Below are positions 10,276 through 20,849 of a stretch of 64,000 nucleotides of DNA, piece by piece. The number at the start of each line of letters is the position of its first letter. Position 1 is the stretch's first letter. The translations under genes and the position numbers were made by a program. The notes under the pieces are model-generated. The model did no database searches. It had not been told where the DNA came from and worked only from the letters and a program-made list of their open reading frames with translations. Source of the DNA: Macrothele yani. Taxonomy: Eukaryota > Arthropoda > Arachnida > Araneae > Macrothelidae. The stretch lies in NCBI GenBank assembly GCA_039090855.1, contig CM077013.1:138777240-138841239 (forward strand), written 5' to 3'.

Positions 10276-10799
10276 ACAGGGATTTATTGGCGCAAAGGCC
10301 TCGATGATCCAAAGAGCGTTATGCAACGTGGTTCAAATGCCGCATGCTTAATTCGTGCTTGCGTTGAGCTCGCCTTCGAGTCACAAACTGCTGTCATCAT
10401 CAGTTTAACGGTATAAATTTTGTTCCCGGAATAATTTAGGGGCGTACTTTGAAAGCAACCTAATCTCATGTGCGAACACTTTTGATATAAGTTTCAAACT
10501 CCTCTGACATCTTGCACTAGTGGCAATCTAAGGCGGCTACAAAACCTCAGAAATTTAATATTAATCAACTACCACCTAAAATGTACACAAAAAATGCAAC
10601 GAACGAATATGAAAAAAATAAATACATTTGTTGTATGTGTGTGTTGAGAAGGGCCGAGCCTGAGCTCGAACCTGGCTCGGACTCCATAATATTTACTACG
10701 GCTCGGGCTCCGATTTCTTTCTTCAACTGTGATTTTAATATGATTTAGCATAAGAGGCTTTAATTACACTTTGGAGCTGGTAAATGGAATTCTTCAAAT
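10276..10799. other. Non-coding stretch
   Basis: A GC-richer patch around 10650-10720 contains repeated GGCTCGG/GAGCTCG words. No gene is recognised. Confidence 0.5.
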
Positions 10800-11416
10800 G
10801 GGTTTGGGAGTGGAGCGGAGATTAGGGAGAGCTATTTATTTTGGGTTTGAGAGTGAAGCGCGGAGACTAGGGAGAGCTATTGATTTTGGGTTTGGGAGTG
10901 AAGCGCGGAGACTAGGGAGAGCTATTGATTTTGGGTTTGGGAGTGAAGCGCGGAGACTAGGGAGAGCTATTGATTTTGGGAGTGAAGCGCGGATACTAGG
11001 GAGAGCTATTTATTTTGGGTTTGAGAGTGGAGCGGAGACTAGGGAGAGCTATTTATTTTGGGTTTGGGAGTGAAGCGCGGAGACTAGGGAGAGCTATTGA
11101 TTAGGGGTTTGGGAGTGGAGCGGAGACTAGGGAGAGCTATTTAATTTGGAAGTGGAGAAGAGACTAGGGAGAGATATTTAATTTGGGTTTGGGAGTGGAG
11201 CAGAGACTAGGGAGAGCTATTTATTTTGGGTTTGGAAGTGGAGCAGAGATTTGGGAGACCGATTTATTTTGTGTTCGAGAACGTAGCGGCGACAAGGGAG
11301 AGCTAATTATTTTAGGTTTGAGAGTGGAGCGTGAAAACTAGGGAGACTATTTATTTTGGGTTTGGGAGTGGAGCGCGGATACTAGGGAGAGCTATTTATT
11401 TTGGGTTTGGAGAGCA
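10800..11416. repeat. 45-bp minisatellite, about 14 units
   Basis: The unit is TTTGGGAGTGAAGCGCGGAG, then ACTAGGGAGAGCTATTGATT and TTGGG. The period of 45 is divisible by three, so a frame stays open at 10771-11073 and reads a 15-residue repeat (GSEARRLGRAIDF). Units decay towards the right. The frame has no family motif, so the repeat is more likely non-coding. Confidence 0.92.
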
Positions 11417-12130
11417 GATGCCATAGGCCATGCAGTAGTGGATTTCTGCGGCGAAGGAAAAGCTTCATCAAAAACTGTAGATGCTAGATAGTAGATATCA
11501 CACTTTCAAAATTTCACCCCTCCCTCCACGCTGCAGCCCCCTGCTAATTTTATTGAGCAACGTAATTAGATTGCAGCACAAGCCGATTTTGTCAGACGCC
11601 TGGAACCCGGAAGCATTTTAGGAGGAAACGAATGAGTAACTCCTGCGGCTATACTTTAGAACCAGATAGAGGTCCCTTCCTCACCGCCCCAGTCCAGAAA
11701 GACTGGTTATTTAAAAGAGGAGAAGAGCATGTAAGTCTATATGAAGAGATTTTTTTTATTAATGCCTGAATAGGTTTATCATAGTTCCCGAGCTCGTTCA
11801 GCCCCGTGTGTGTGTTAGCTTTAAATAAAAAAATTCCTCTTCATGTCTCATCATTGAGACTAACCTCATATGTAAGTCATCGGTAATGAATGCATTGCAG
11901 TCTCTAAAAGGGTTTTGTTTTCCGAACATTTTATTATTTTTTATATTTAGGACATTTGGCAGAGAAAATATATTAGATAGTGCAATTAGTAGGCGTGTGA
12001 ATTTATCTTTGAAAGGTATAGCTCCCTTACGGGGACTTCACGTGATTAATGGGTACTCAAATGAGTCCCTAATAGCTGTGTATGAAAGCAAATGTTCTTA
12101 CTCTGATGTATATCAGTAAAGCCCTAGGCA
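11417..12130. other. Non-coding stretch
   Basis: Nothing recognised. The 77-residue frame at 11886-12119 has no motif and no homology that I can name. Confidence 0.45.
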
Positions 12131-12530
12131 CTGAAGAAGAGATACGAGTCATTTGTGTGCTGGAGGGATCAGTTACTTACGTATGGTTTGTGGTAAGACA
12201 CGTTCCATTCATGTGATGAATGAAGATGTGTTGCAGGTGTATAACGTGAAGCAAAATTTTGTTAATAAGTTAGAGACAAATGTTCTGAGGTGGATTTGGC
12301 CATGCTGGAAGAATGGCTGGTGAGATGCTTACTAAAAGATTTTTTTCATCCTAAGTTGCAGGAAAGAAAGGTAGAGGAAGGCCAAGTAAATCATGGGAGG
12401 ACCGGATTTAGGAATATCTGCATGAAAAATGTATAGAATGTGAAGTACAAGGAGTTCTTATGTAAGACGTGTGATAGCTGTCTGGGGAAACTCCAATTGT
12501 GTGCAGAGATCCCTGTAAATGAAGACATTT
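12131..12530 (+). pseudogene. LINE reverse-transcriptase C-terminal relic
   Basis: Across frames it reads GSVTYG, then NKLETNVLRWI, WLVRCLLK and a KGRGRPSKSWEDRI-like stretch. This is the pattern at the C-terminal end of many non-LTR retrotransposon polyproteins (LRWxGHxxRM, then RGRPxxxWxD). It differs from the RTE copies elsewhere in this window, so it is a second LINE lineage. It is strongly 5'-truncated and dead. Confidence 0.6.
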
Positions 12531-12540
12531 GATGCATCAA

Positions 12541-13499
12541 CAGTAATATGTAACACCATCAGTTTTAAACTTTAACCTGGCAGATAAGTTTTTTTAGATT
12601 ATCTCCGAATCTCGAACAACAGCTCAATGATATGAATGTACGCATCTAAACATTTTTGAAGGAATAGAAATCGTACATAATACCCTTCCTAGGGTATAGA
12701 AACCAAATCACACTAATCATGTTAGATTAATAAAGACCACAATATTAGTTATATTGTGATCTTTATTTTCGTGTGCCAACAAAATAAATACTATACAGCA
12801 GAAAGCATATCGCACTGTCATCGACCGACCAAAAAGTGTGACGACAAACCGGAAGATTGCGGTATGGGTAACACGACCGGAAGATGCAGCATGCAAATAA
12901 CAAGACACCGAAGCTCTAAACTCAGATATGTAACTACATGGAATAAAAGTGACGATCGTAACGGAAATGGTGTGGAAGTATGCTGACAGGAAATCCCTTC
13001 TCCCTCGCAACTAGTGATATGTGCGCTAAAAACAAAGCCTGGACGAAACGACTGAAGATGTAATAAAAATTGAAGACGTGCGCGTTTTGTTAAAAGCACC
13101 TGTCACTGAAGTTTCTAGTGGTATTAAATGTTAAAAACTACGACAGTCGTGAGGTACGAAAATAAACTGCCGCCCTTTCAAATTTAAAGCGACTTGTTCC
13201 TAGGAAGAAAGAGCATATGAAGAAGCACAACACATACTCTTTTTCCAGGGTTGGAATCTGGGCCCAAACCGGACAATCAGCCACATGTCCATGCATCACA
13301 TTCCTCCGCAAACGGAGAGGAAGACAATGCCCAAGTATTTGGTCTCTAAGTATTGCAACGTTCATACTGGAGAGATACAGGGCTGGACAAAATGTGAACG
13401 CCATAATTATGGGAGTTAATGTTATTCGTGTAGACTACACTGAAAAAAAATGTGATTATCTCTTGTATATATGCATTTTCTTTGTATGCTTCCCGATTG
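12541..13499. other. Non-coding stretch, nothing secure
   Basis: Several overlapping frames on both strands (12717-13510) shadow each other and have no family motif. Confidence 0.45.
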
Positions 13500-13693
13500 A
13501 TTTTTTTTAATTAGAGGTTTGACGACCACTCTGAGCAACTCAAGGGGCTATAAATAGTCGCCCGTCCTTAATTTAGGGCCATGACTCCAGGGAAGGGAGA
13601 GAGCCAGAGCATTCATGCCTAACCGGGATTCAGATCTGAACCAATCTCGGACGAATGGTCAGAAGACATCGCTTAGACCACTGCGCCGGCCTC
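13500..13693 (-). mobile_element. SINE-A copy, moderately worn
   Basis: A T run and AGAGGTTTGACGACCACTC at the 3' end. The body lacks about 20 bp around GTAAGACAAACACAAC. The head ends ACCACTGCGCCGGC. Confidence 0.88.
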
Positions 13694-14165
13694 CAGATTG
13701 TATGCCACTGTAGTACAGGTTGTGTTCGGCAGCGTTTCGTACGAGTGGTCAGACAAATGTGTGACATGTTAATTTTCCAAAGGGTAAAAATCGTGGGAGC
13801 CGGTTTTAGCAGGAGTATATGTAACCATAACAATCAAATTGTGGTGTTTCAAGAGCAACCACCTACACAAAGCATGGCAAGATTTCATCGGCGAATTAGA
13901 ACAGTGAGAGAAAGACTGAATGAGAGGGACCGTCGAACGTTAACAAGGATTGTGTCCAAACAACACAGAAGCACTGCAGCAAAAATGACAACAGAACTCC
14001 ACATCCGACCTTGTTTCCCCAAAAAGCACTGAGCACAGAACTTCACAAAGCCAACACATGCAAGAGCTGCAATTGCTAAATCTTTAATCACAGAAACCAA
14101 GGTTACAATGCGGAAAAAATGGTGTCATGATCATTAAACCTGGACAGCTGATTATTCGAAACTTG
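13694..14165 (+). pseudogene. Tc1-like transposase N-terminal fragment
   Basis: The frame open to 14032 contains RLNERDRRTLTRIVSKQHRS, then TAAKMTTELHI, the second helix-turn-helix region of a Tc1 transposase. It continues after a frameshift as HKANTRAAIAKSLI-like sequence, then KWCHDHKTWT-like sequence just before the first catalytic Asp would appear. The catalytic core is absent. A SINE-A lies directly upstream and the palindromic SINE-C pair lies downstream. Confidence 0.8.
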
Positions 14166-14218
14166 TGATATGCTCCTATAATTATTACACACAACTGACG
14201 TGGATTAGGATCAAACAG

Positions 14219-14620
14219 AAGTCATCGCTCTTTCCACGTTTGTAAGTGAGTCACGGAAAAAATCTTATCGGCCGCCACCGGAAATCGAACCCAGGGTATT
14301 TCACAGTTACGCGCCAGATATGCTACCACTTCGACTTCTCCAGATTCACATAAGACTAACTGCCAAACCACATGGCAAGTTGCTTCTTGGAGACCCGCAT
14401 AATACTGGGGATTCACCGAAGTTGTGCAGGGCTCCAAGAAGCAACCTGCCATGTGGTTGGTTTAGCAGTTAGTCGTATGCGAGTCTGGAGAATTCGAGGC
14501 CAAATTTGTGCAGTGGTAGCATGTCCGGCGCGTAACTGGAAGACCCTGGGTTCGATTCCGTAGGCGGCCGATGAGAACTTTTCCGTGACTCACTTATAAA
14601 CGTGGAAATAGCGATGACTT
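14219..14620. repeat. Palindromic pair of SINE-C-like copies
   Basis: The left arm (about 14219-14405) and right arm (about 14421-14620) are inverted matches along nearly their whole length, with only about 15 bp between them. Both hold a tRNA-like B box (CCCTGGGTTCGATTCC on the right arm), GGCGGCCGAT, and the 3' motif CGTGGAAA.AGCGATGACTT. The last resembles the end of the SINE-C copies at 15766-16072 and 49623-49962. Head-to-head insertion or a foldback origin are both possible. Confidence 0.85.
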
Positions 14621-14809
14621 GTTTGATGACATGCTCCCATGACTCATTTACATTATTCCCAATAGTAGGCCGGGTCAGTAGTGTAGTTGTGCCAGGGTGC
14701 GCCCTGCCTCATAAAATGATAGTAAATATTTAGCTTTTATATTTGCTTTATGTTGCTTATAACATTAATCTATGTGTCTATCTAAATTAAACGTAACGTA
14801 ACACAACTT

Positions 14810-14993
14810 TTTTTTTATTGGAGGTTAACGACCACTGTGAGCAACTCAATGGGCTATAAGTAGTGGTCTGTCCCTAATTTAGGGTCACCGGTTCCAGGGA
14901 AGAGAGAGAGCCAGTGCCGTAAGACGAACACAACATCCATGCCTCACCGGGATTCGAACCCAGACCAATTTCGAACGAATTATCAGAGGCCAT
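14810..14993 (-). mobile_element. SINE-A copy, head truncated
   Basis: The T run, the 3' end (GGAGGTTAACGACCACTGTG) and the body are present. Similarity stops after CAGAGGCCATCTCTT, so the A-box part of the head is missing. Confidence 0.9.
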
Positions 14994-15765
14994 CTCTTCT
15001 CGTTTCTTTTCAATAATTTCAAAAAATAGTTTTTATAGATTCCTAAATCTTAGTTTCTCTAATCTTGACTTTCTTGCCAGTGTCTCCTAAACAAATTCTG
15101 TACTAATTAGTTTTGTTGGAGCTTCCCGATTGTGAATGCCTTTCTCTTTATAAAGCATACATATCTGCAGAATTGATTTTGAAAAGTTGTTTTTCTGGCC
15201 AATGTTTCTGTACACACACAATAAACTCAGTATTCTAATGACTTGTCTTCTATGATGCTTCTTTTATTTCCTTATATGACGCATCTATTTCTTCATTGAT
15301 CCTAAATACTTAAACTTTTATTTTCGCTTTTATTTGGGACAAGGAGGATATTTGATTTTGTATGAGAAAAAAAAAACTGGGCGATAGTCATTTTGGCAAA
15401 GTGCTCCAAAACAAAGCATATGCGCAAAAAAAGGGGGGAAGGGGTGGGGGATTATTAAAAAGTCATTTTCGCAAAGAACTTCCAATCAAATTGAAAACTA
15501 CTAACCCCATAGGTTACAACGCATATGCTCGGTATTCAAGAAGTTTTTGGCCACGTGTCTGCAGTTTACGATATAAGCCTTGTTTGAAAGCTTGTATAAA
15601 GATATAACTTAACGCACTTGTGATGTTCAGATAGAATTAATTATCAACGTTTATTCACAATTAAATATTTTATTAACATCGACTATAGTTTCACAGAGCG
15701 TTTGGCTCGGCATCATCAGGACAAATGGAGGGTAAAAACATTCAAATCATTTTAATCATGTTGTT
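14994..15765. other. Non-coding stretch, nothing recognised
   Basis: AT-rich. No repeat partner was found elsewhere in the window before about 15766. Confidence 0.45.
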
Positions 15766-16072
15766 TAACTGCTATAATATTAATAGCCAGTGCCGTTAAT
15801 ACCCACCAGATAGAGACGTCTTAGTAGCTGAGCCCATCTTACGGATTTATGATGTCAGAAGCTGACTTAAAAATACACATAGCACCGTGGATTGTTAGCC
15901 ACCGTGGTGTAAAGTTAACGCGCTCGGCTAGATATCGAGAGTTCTGTGGTTCATTTCCAAGGCGGCGGCTGGAAACAATTTTTCGGTTGCTATGTGTTTC
16001 TGGAACGTGGAGAGAGCGATGTATTTATTTATTTACTGACGCCACGTATTTGGAGGATTTTCACATTGTGAC
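15766..16072 (+). mobile_element. SINE-C copy, plus strand
   Basis: Matches the minus-strand copy at 49623-49858 over most of its length. Shared words are GTAGCTGAGCCCATCTTACG, then ACGCGCTCGGC, then CAATTTTTCGGTTGCTATGT, then ACTGACGCCA. A tRNA-like part (GTGGTGTAAAGTTAACGCGC; B-box-like GGTTCATTTCC) lies at 15903-15960. It ends in an ATTTATTTATTTA tract followed by a short unique end. The 49-kb copy lacks part of the tRNA-like head. Confidence 0.75.
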
Positions 16073-16344
16073 AGAGTTCTGAAGGTCACGGATTTTGAGG
16101 AGTTATTTCCACGCGCTTGAAAGCAATGGAGTCACGTCATGTCGTTGACAAGCCGTAAATAGTTCCTGTATATGTGGAAAGGTAATATATTAAAGCTTTA
16201 TAATCGAATCAGGTTTATCAATAAGAGTAGCGCGTTTCCAAATAAAAATTTATGGCTGTTTTCGTGACAATGTTGTGCTATTGATGACTTCAGTTATTAG
16301 TTCCTTTCGTAAGTTTTGTATTTCTTCACACGGAAACTTACAAC

Positions 16345-16545
16345 TTGTAGAAACTTTAACAACCACTCTGAACAACTCAATCTATAAGAAGTATCTGTTT
16401 CTAATGTAGAGCAACTGGGTCCAGGGAAGGGAGAGAGCCGGGTGCCATTGGACAAACACAACACCTATGCCTTACCAGAATTTGAGCCCGGACGGCTTGG
16501 AAGAAGTCATAAGCCAGAACTTAGACCACTGTATAACATGGAGTG
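16345..16545 (-). mobile_element. SINE-A copy, old
   Basis: Recognised by AACTTTAACAACCACTCTGA, GTCCAGGGAAGGGAGAGAGC and TTAGACCACTG in the right order. Many substitutions and small gaps. Confidence 0.75.
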
Positions 16546-17069
16546 AACATTTAGTATAAAAAAATATTCGTATCACCACTGCTCTCTTCCCTGACGGCGC
16601 TAAAAATTTCAGACTTTAATTCTGTGCACTTTGCTACGAAGTCTACTGTTACGAGTATAAGAGGATTAAAGAGTTTTTCACAATGATGTAGCTTGACAAC
16701 GTCGCAAAAATAAAACACTCATGCCGATCTATCACAAGTGAATTGGTATGATGCCTGTTCATATGGTACTATTACAAGACGGATGCCCAAATTAAGAGAA
16801 AGCTGGCAGAGCGTCGAAGATCTCCTTCGAGCAGGAAGTCAGGAGGCTGTGAGAAAGAGCCATCGCTGCTGTTCGTGAACTCATTAAGAAACAATACGCT
16901 CGTAAGTTTAAATATCGATGTACCGATTAGCAGAGTAGAAACAGATGTTAAGTTTCGCAAGATATCAGAACGAAACGATGATAGAGTTTACTCTTGAAAG
17001 GAAACTTTTGGCAATGTGTTAACCTAGTGACCCCTAAACAGATGTCACAGTTGACAATTCGTTGTTTTA
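16546..17069. other. Non-coding stretch, nothing recognised
   Basis: No motif. The frame at 16772-16960 on the minus strand shows no family signature. Confidence 0.45.
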
Positions 17070-17434
17070 TTCCTGCTCAACTATGTTTGGGTTTGGAAAA
17101 ATGAAACGCGTCCCCCAATCCTCCGACAAGACTTTCGCCCTAGGGTGAGAATATTCACATTATTTTGTTTTTAGATTCCCGAAGAGTAGGAGCCGTGGAT
17201 GCTTATCTAAAAAAAATGAGGATAACTGGCCAACAATACGCGCACATTTTTACCAAAATTATTACGGAGATGAATCAGCAGCACAGAACAATAGGCGTGC
17301 CAGGGGCCCTTCCCCATGCCAATGCTCACAAAATTCGACAAGTTACGATTTATCTGGAGCAGGAAATAATCGAACACTGCGCATATTCACCTGAACTTGC
17401 ACGTGTGATTTTCCGTCTTTTTCAAAAATTATAA
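17070..17434 (+). pseudogene. mariner transposase relic
   Basis: The frame 17165-17434 reads MFLDSRRVGAVDAYLKKMRI, then TGQQYAHIFTKI, matching the mariner segment LDSRGV...KGxTITGxYYAxL. The end reads EHCAYSPELARVIFRLF, matching the family EHPAYSPDLAPSDFHLF. Catalytic positions are lost: the HDNAR motif reads HANAH, and the last APSD is replaced by ARVI. The N-terminal third and the C-terminus are missing. It is distinct from the Tc1-like relics around it. Confidence 0.8.
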
Positions 17435-17456
17435 AGTAACCTACTTGGAAGTATAG

Positions 17457-17630
17457 TAGATTCCGGTTAATTGGGACATCGGTTAATCGGGGCAACAGTT
17501 TATTTTGGGACAGTTCTTGAAAGACATTTCAAATTTAGGTCTTTGGGATGAAGTTTCGCATAATTGGAGCACCCATTTTATTAAGCCAAAATGTAATAGC
17601 CCTGATGTGTCCCAATTAAGCGGAACCTAT
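17457..17630. mobile_element. Short pogo/Tigger-like MITE
   Basis: About 170 bp. The left end TTCCGGTTAATTGGGACA is mirrored at the right end by TGTCCCAATTAAGCGGAA, and TA is present near both ends. GGTTAATTGGGAC-type ends are usual for pogo/Tigger elements. No coding capacity. Confidence 0.7.
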
Positions 17631-17916
17631 TGCCTTTTCAACGGTGAATAACATTGCAGAACGCGTTTATTTGCAGTTTGTTTTACAAATGAAGTACCAC
17701 AAAGCATTACAGAATTGGCGTAGATGTCTAGAACTTCGTACAGATACTAGTAGAGAATACTTTGAAACAGTAAAAGTTTCAACGAGGTAAGTGTAATGCT
17801 TTTTGTTCTGCAGACGCATGTCAATGACTTTTGGAACACCTCTGGAAATACATTATTACGTTTGAAACAATATGTGCATATGTTGCACTAACTTCACAGT
17901 GAAGTCCACATGCGGA

Positions 17917-18117
17917 CTGGATGTTGACTCGTCTATGTCGTTTAGGAAGTTCTGGCTGTGCTCCTGCGATTGTTATCTGCCCTGTGCTCTAATAAATCCA
18001 GGCATAGCCGTACGTTCTTGAACATGTCATATCTTGTGACCAAAAGTGGTTTTCCATATAACAATCGCAGGAGCAGAGCCAGAACTTCCTAAACGACATA
18101 GACGAGTCAACATCCAG
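17917..18117. repeat. Near-perfect 60-bp inverted repeat, 81-bp loop
   Basis: The left arm 17917-17976 starts CTGGATGTTGACTCGTCTAT. The right arm 18058-18117 is its reverse complement with one mismatch seen by eye (GGCTGTGCTCC against GGCTCTGCTCC). A transcript would form a long hairpin. No TIR-type flanking duplication is seen. Confidence 0.95.
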
Positions 18118-18959
18118 TTTCACAGCTCCACGTGATATAAATAAATACGAAAATCGACAGGACCTGACATTTCCTGCTTCATCATCTTCAAGCCATTATT
18201 CTTCCTTAAGTAGCTTTTTTTTCAATAGACAGGAATTTACATTTTCAATTATATGGAAGTCAGACCCTGAAACTGACTTCATACCCTTTGAAAAACCTTG
18301 TCTTCTGGAGCACAAAATGTTGCGTGCCCGTCAGAATGTCTTAACCTGACGCGGTGCAAGAGGACAAACCGCAGCCTGTTGTCCCGGTTTGGCACATTTT
18401 CAGCAGACATCAACAATTCCCTTGTAATAAGTTCCTAACTACAAGACACTAGAAACGTAATTATTCAAACGGTGCTTCAAAACACGTGTGACACTCCAAA
18501 AAAACTAGGATTTCACATTTTGCTACAGTATCGGTCCCATAATATTGTTGTAAAACACTACATCACTGTTAAGATCAATATAAGTTTAGGATTCTGTGAT
18601 ACAACAGCTGCAATCATAATACTAAAAGAACCTCGCCACCTCTAGTGTTGATACAAATCCCCCCCCCCCCCCCCCCAACACAAAAAAAACAGGCTGTTGC
18701 AATTGTTCAACCAATTTTTCATAAATGATCCCAGTTGCTTCTATTCCTGCACTGTTCTGAATTAATTGCATTATGACCATCTATCACTTGAACAGCTTTT
18801 AAACACACTCACTAGTCATACATTGAGAATACCAAACTCGAACAGATATCGTTCTGCACGGTGTATCCGGAAGAGATAAAAGCACATCTTCAATGCTCCG
18901 AATCTGCCGCAACCATGCGAATCAGCAACCTTAATCTTCAAACAGGTTTCTGCTTCTGG
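18118..18959. other. Non-coding stretch with a poly-C tract
   Basis: A run of 18 C at 18659-18676. Otherwise nothing recognised. Confidence 0.55.
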
Positions 18960-19406
18960 CTCTTTTTTTATGCTTTCCAACCGTAGGTTGAAGAGGCGTA
19001 TATGCTCCAGCTTTGTCAGTCTGTCTGTTCGTCAGCACGATAATTCGCGTAAAAATGGTTCGATTTCGATGAAATTTTGATATGTGGTAGGGGACCACCT
19101 GGGGACGAACTCTATTGCAAATGGGCGAATTGGGGTTAAAGATCAGGAACATAAGAGCGGGATCCATTCCAATGCCCTTATGCGTCATAAACTTGCGTAA
19201 AAATGCTTCGATTGCGACAAAACTTTGTTATTCCGGAGGATGCTGAACCGGTTCTGTTGAATATCATCGAAATAGGGTCAAAGATCAGGCACAGGAGCCA
19301 GATTTATTCCACAGCCATTATCCTCATAACTTGAGTAATGATTTCTGGTATGTTGGAAAACTTATCATAATCAATGCATTGCATGATTTTACTAACTTGT
19401 TGTTAG
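18960..19406. repeat. Rep-X copy 1
   Basis: Unrecognised interspersed repeat shared with 38465-39050 and 49058-49623. It starts near TTGAAGAGGCGTATATGCTC and a GTCTGTCTGT tract. It then has tandem-like units containing CGTAAAAATGGTTCGATTTC, TATGTGGTAGGGGACCACC and GGGATCCATTCCAATGCCC, and ends ATTGCATGATTTTACTAACT. Confidence 0.9.
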
Positions 19407-19605
19407 ATGGCTTAACGACTACATTGAACTAGGATTGTAAACTCGCCCGTCCCCAATTTTGAGCTATTACTTCCAGGAAAGGGAAGAGCCAGCGCCGAAA
19501 GGCTTTCACCTATTCCTCATTTCGGGATTCAAACCATGGCTCATCTCGGCTGACTAGCCAGAAAATTACTCCTCTGACAACCCTGACATCGGGGTGGCCC
19601 AGCCT
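19407..19605 (-). mobile_element. SINE-A copy, worn, abutting Rep-X
   Basis: GGCTTAACGACTACATTGA, the CTCGCCCGTCCCCAATTTT body, and a head ending CATCGGGGTGGCC. Begins where Rep-X ends. Confidence 0.78.
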
Positions 19606-19686
19606 TAGATTTGCACAAGTTTCAGGAAACTACCAATAAAATGGGTTTCATGAATCCGCAAGTTTCGTTGTGGGTTCAAAGTCCGC

Positions 19687-19850
19687 GATTAGCTTTTATT
19701 GGAAAGTTTTTCCGACCCTAATTTATGCCCGTTGGCCACTGCTAACTGAAAGAGCCAATGAACTAAGGACAAGCAAAACATCCATGCCAGTCTTTGAACT
19801 CCAAGACCTAGCAGCGCGAGGAGTAAGAAGCTTGCGACCTATACCACCTA
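19687..19850 (-). mobile_element. Possible very old SINE-A copy
   Basis: Words in SINE-A order (TTTTATTGGAAAGTTTTT, CCTAATTT, AAAGAGCCAATG, AACATCCATGCC, TTTGAACTCC) suggest a heavily diverged copy. The open frame over it (19670-19900) therefore has no meaning. Confidence 0.45.
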
Positions 19851-19876
19851 GTGATCTATATGATATATTGACTATT

Positions 19877-20849
19877 CAGGGTTACAAGCGAAGTCCTTGA
19901 TCAGGCCAATATCTCACGAACTATGGCAGTTGGCGATTTACTTCTTGTGCAGTTGTCTGGGAAACCCTCTATGGCGCACACAGTAACACCACGAGGGATC
20001 CCCTGGGGGATGAGGGGGCTATTGCTCCCCATTTTGCAGATAGGCCAAGAATGTCAATTACAAACTTGTTCAGCGAGGCAAAAATAGTACATAAATGTTT
20101 TTGTTTCATAAGAAGAGATGGAAGGGGACCGGGAATGTGGCCCCAAGGAGATCACAACTTCCGGAAGCAACCATAGAGTATTTAAACTTAGAACTTATCT
20201 AAACTGGTAAGTTCCTACAAACCTTATCAGTAATTCTTCTGAAATAAAATACAGTTCCTTGACTTATGCAATATCATACTTTGATGTCCAATACAGTAAA
20301 AATACACTGAGACAAGGAGAAATAGCATAAAGTGGCGAAACACTCATCCAATAGGAAAATTATGCACATCTAATTGACTTGCGTACGTGCAAAGCTTTCA
20401 AATTCCAGTCACTGGTTCACAAAGTGTTGGCATACCGACCACGCATATCATTTTTGTATTCTGACGTATATCATTTTTGTATTTATTTCAAATATGCTTT
20501 CGGCTCCAGAAAGCACATTTGAAATCCATGCAAATATGCTTCGGACCAAGCTACTTAGGTAGCTTTCCGCTTTTGGAGAGTCCCCTTCCATCTTTCGTTA
20601 TGGGACAAAAACATTTATGTACTCTTTTTGCCTCGTTGGACGAGTTTGTAATTGATTTGTTTTGCCCTGTCTGCAAAGGAAGCGGGATAGACCCCTCAAC
20701 CCACCCAAAAAAAAGGGGCGAGGGGATCCCTCGTGGTCTCATTGTGTGCGTCAATAAGGGGTTTTCTATACAACTGCACAAGAAGTAAATCGCTAACTAC
20801 CATAGTTCGTGAGATATTGGCTTGATCACGGACTTTCCTTGTAACCCTG
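19877..20849. mobile_element. Foldback element with TIRs of about 255-270 bp
   Basis: The left arm (19877 to about 20133) and right arm (about 20578-20849) are inverted matches. They start CAGGGTTACAAG on one side and end CTTGTAACCCTG on the other. Shared words include CCAATATCTCACGAACTATG, GATTTACTTCTTGTGCAGTT, CCACGAGGGATCCCCT and ACATAAATGTTTTTGT. A middle of about 445 bp has no coding motif. No flanking duplication was found, so the superfamily is open. Confidence 0.88.

Noticed and set aside
10771..11073. Small repeat protein of 15-residue units
   Set aside because: The open frame is a by-product of a 45-bp period. No domain or signal is seen.
19670..19900. 76-codon plus-strand frame
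   Set aside because: Overlaps a probable worn SINE-A and the start of the foldback element.
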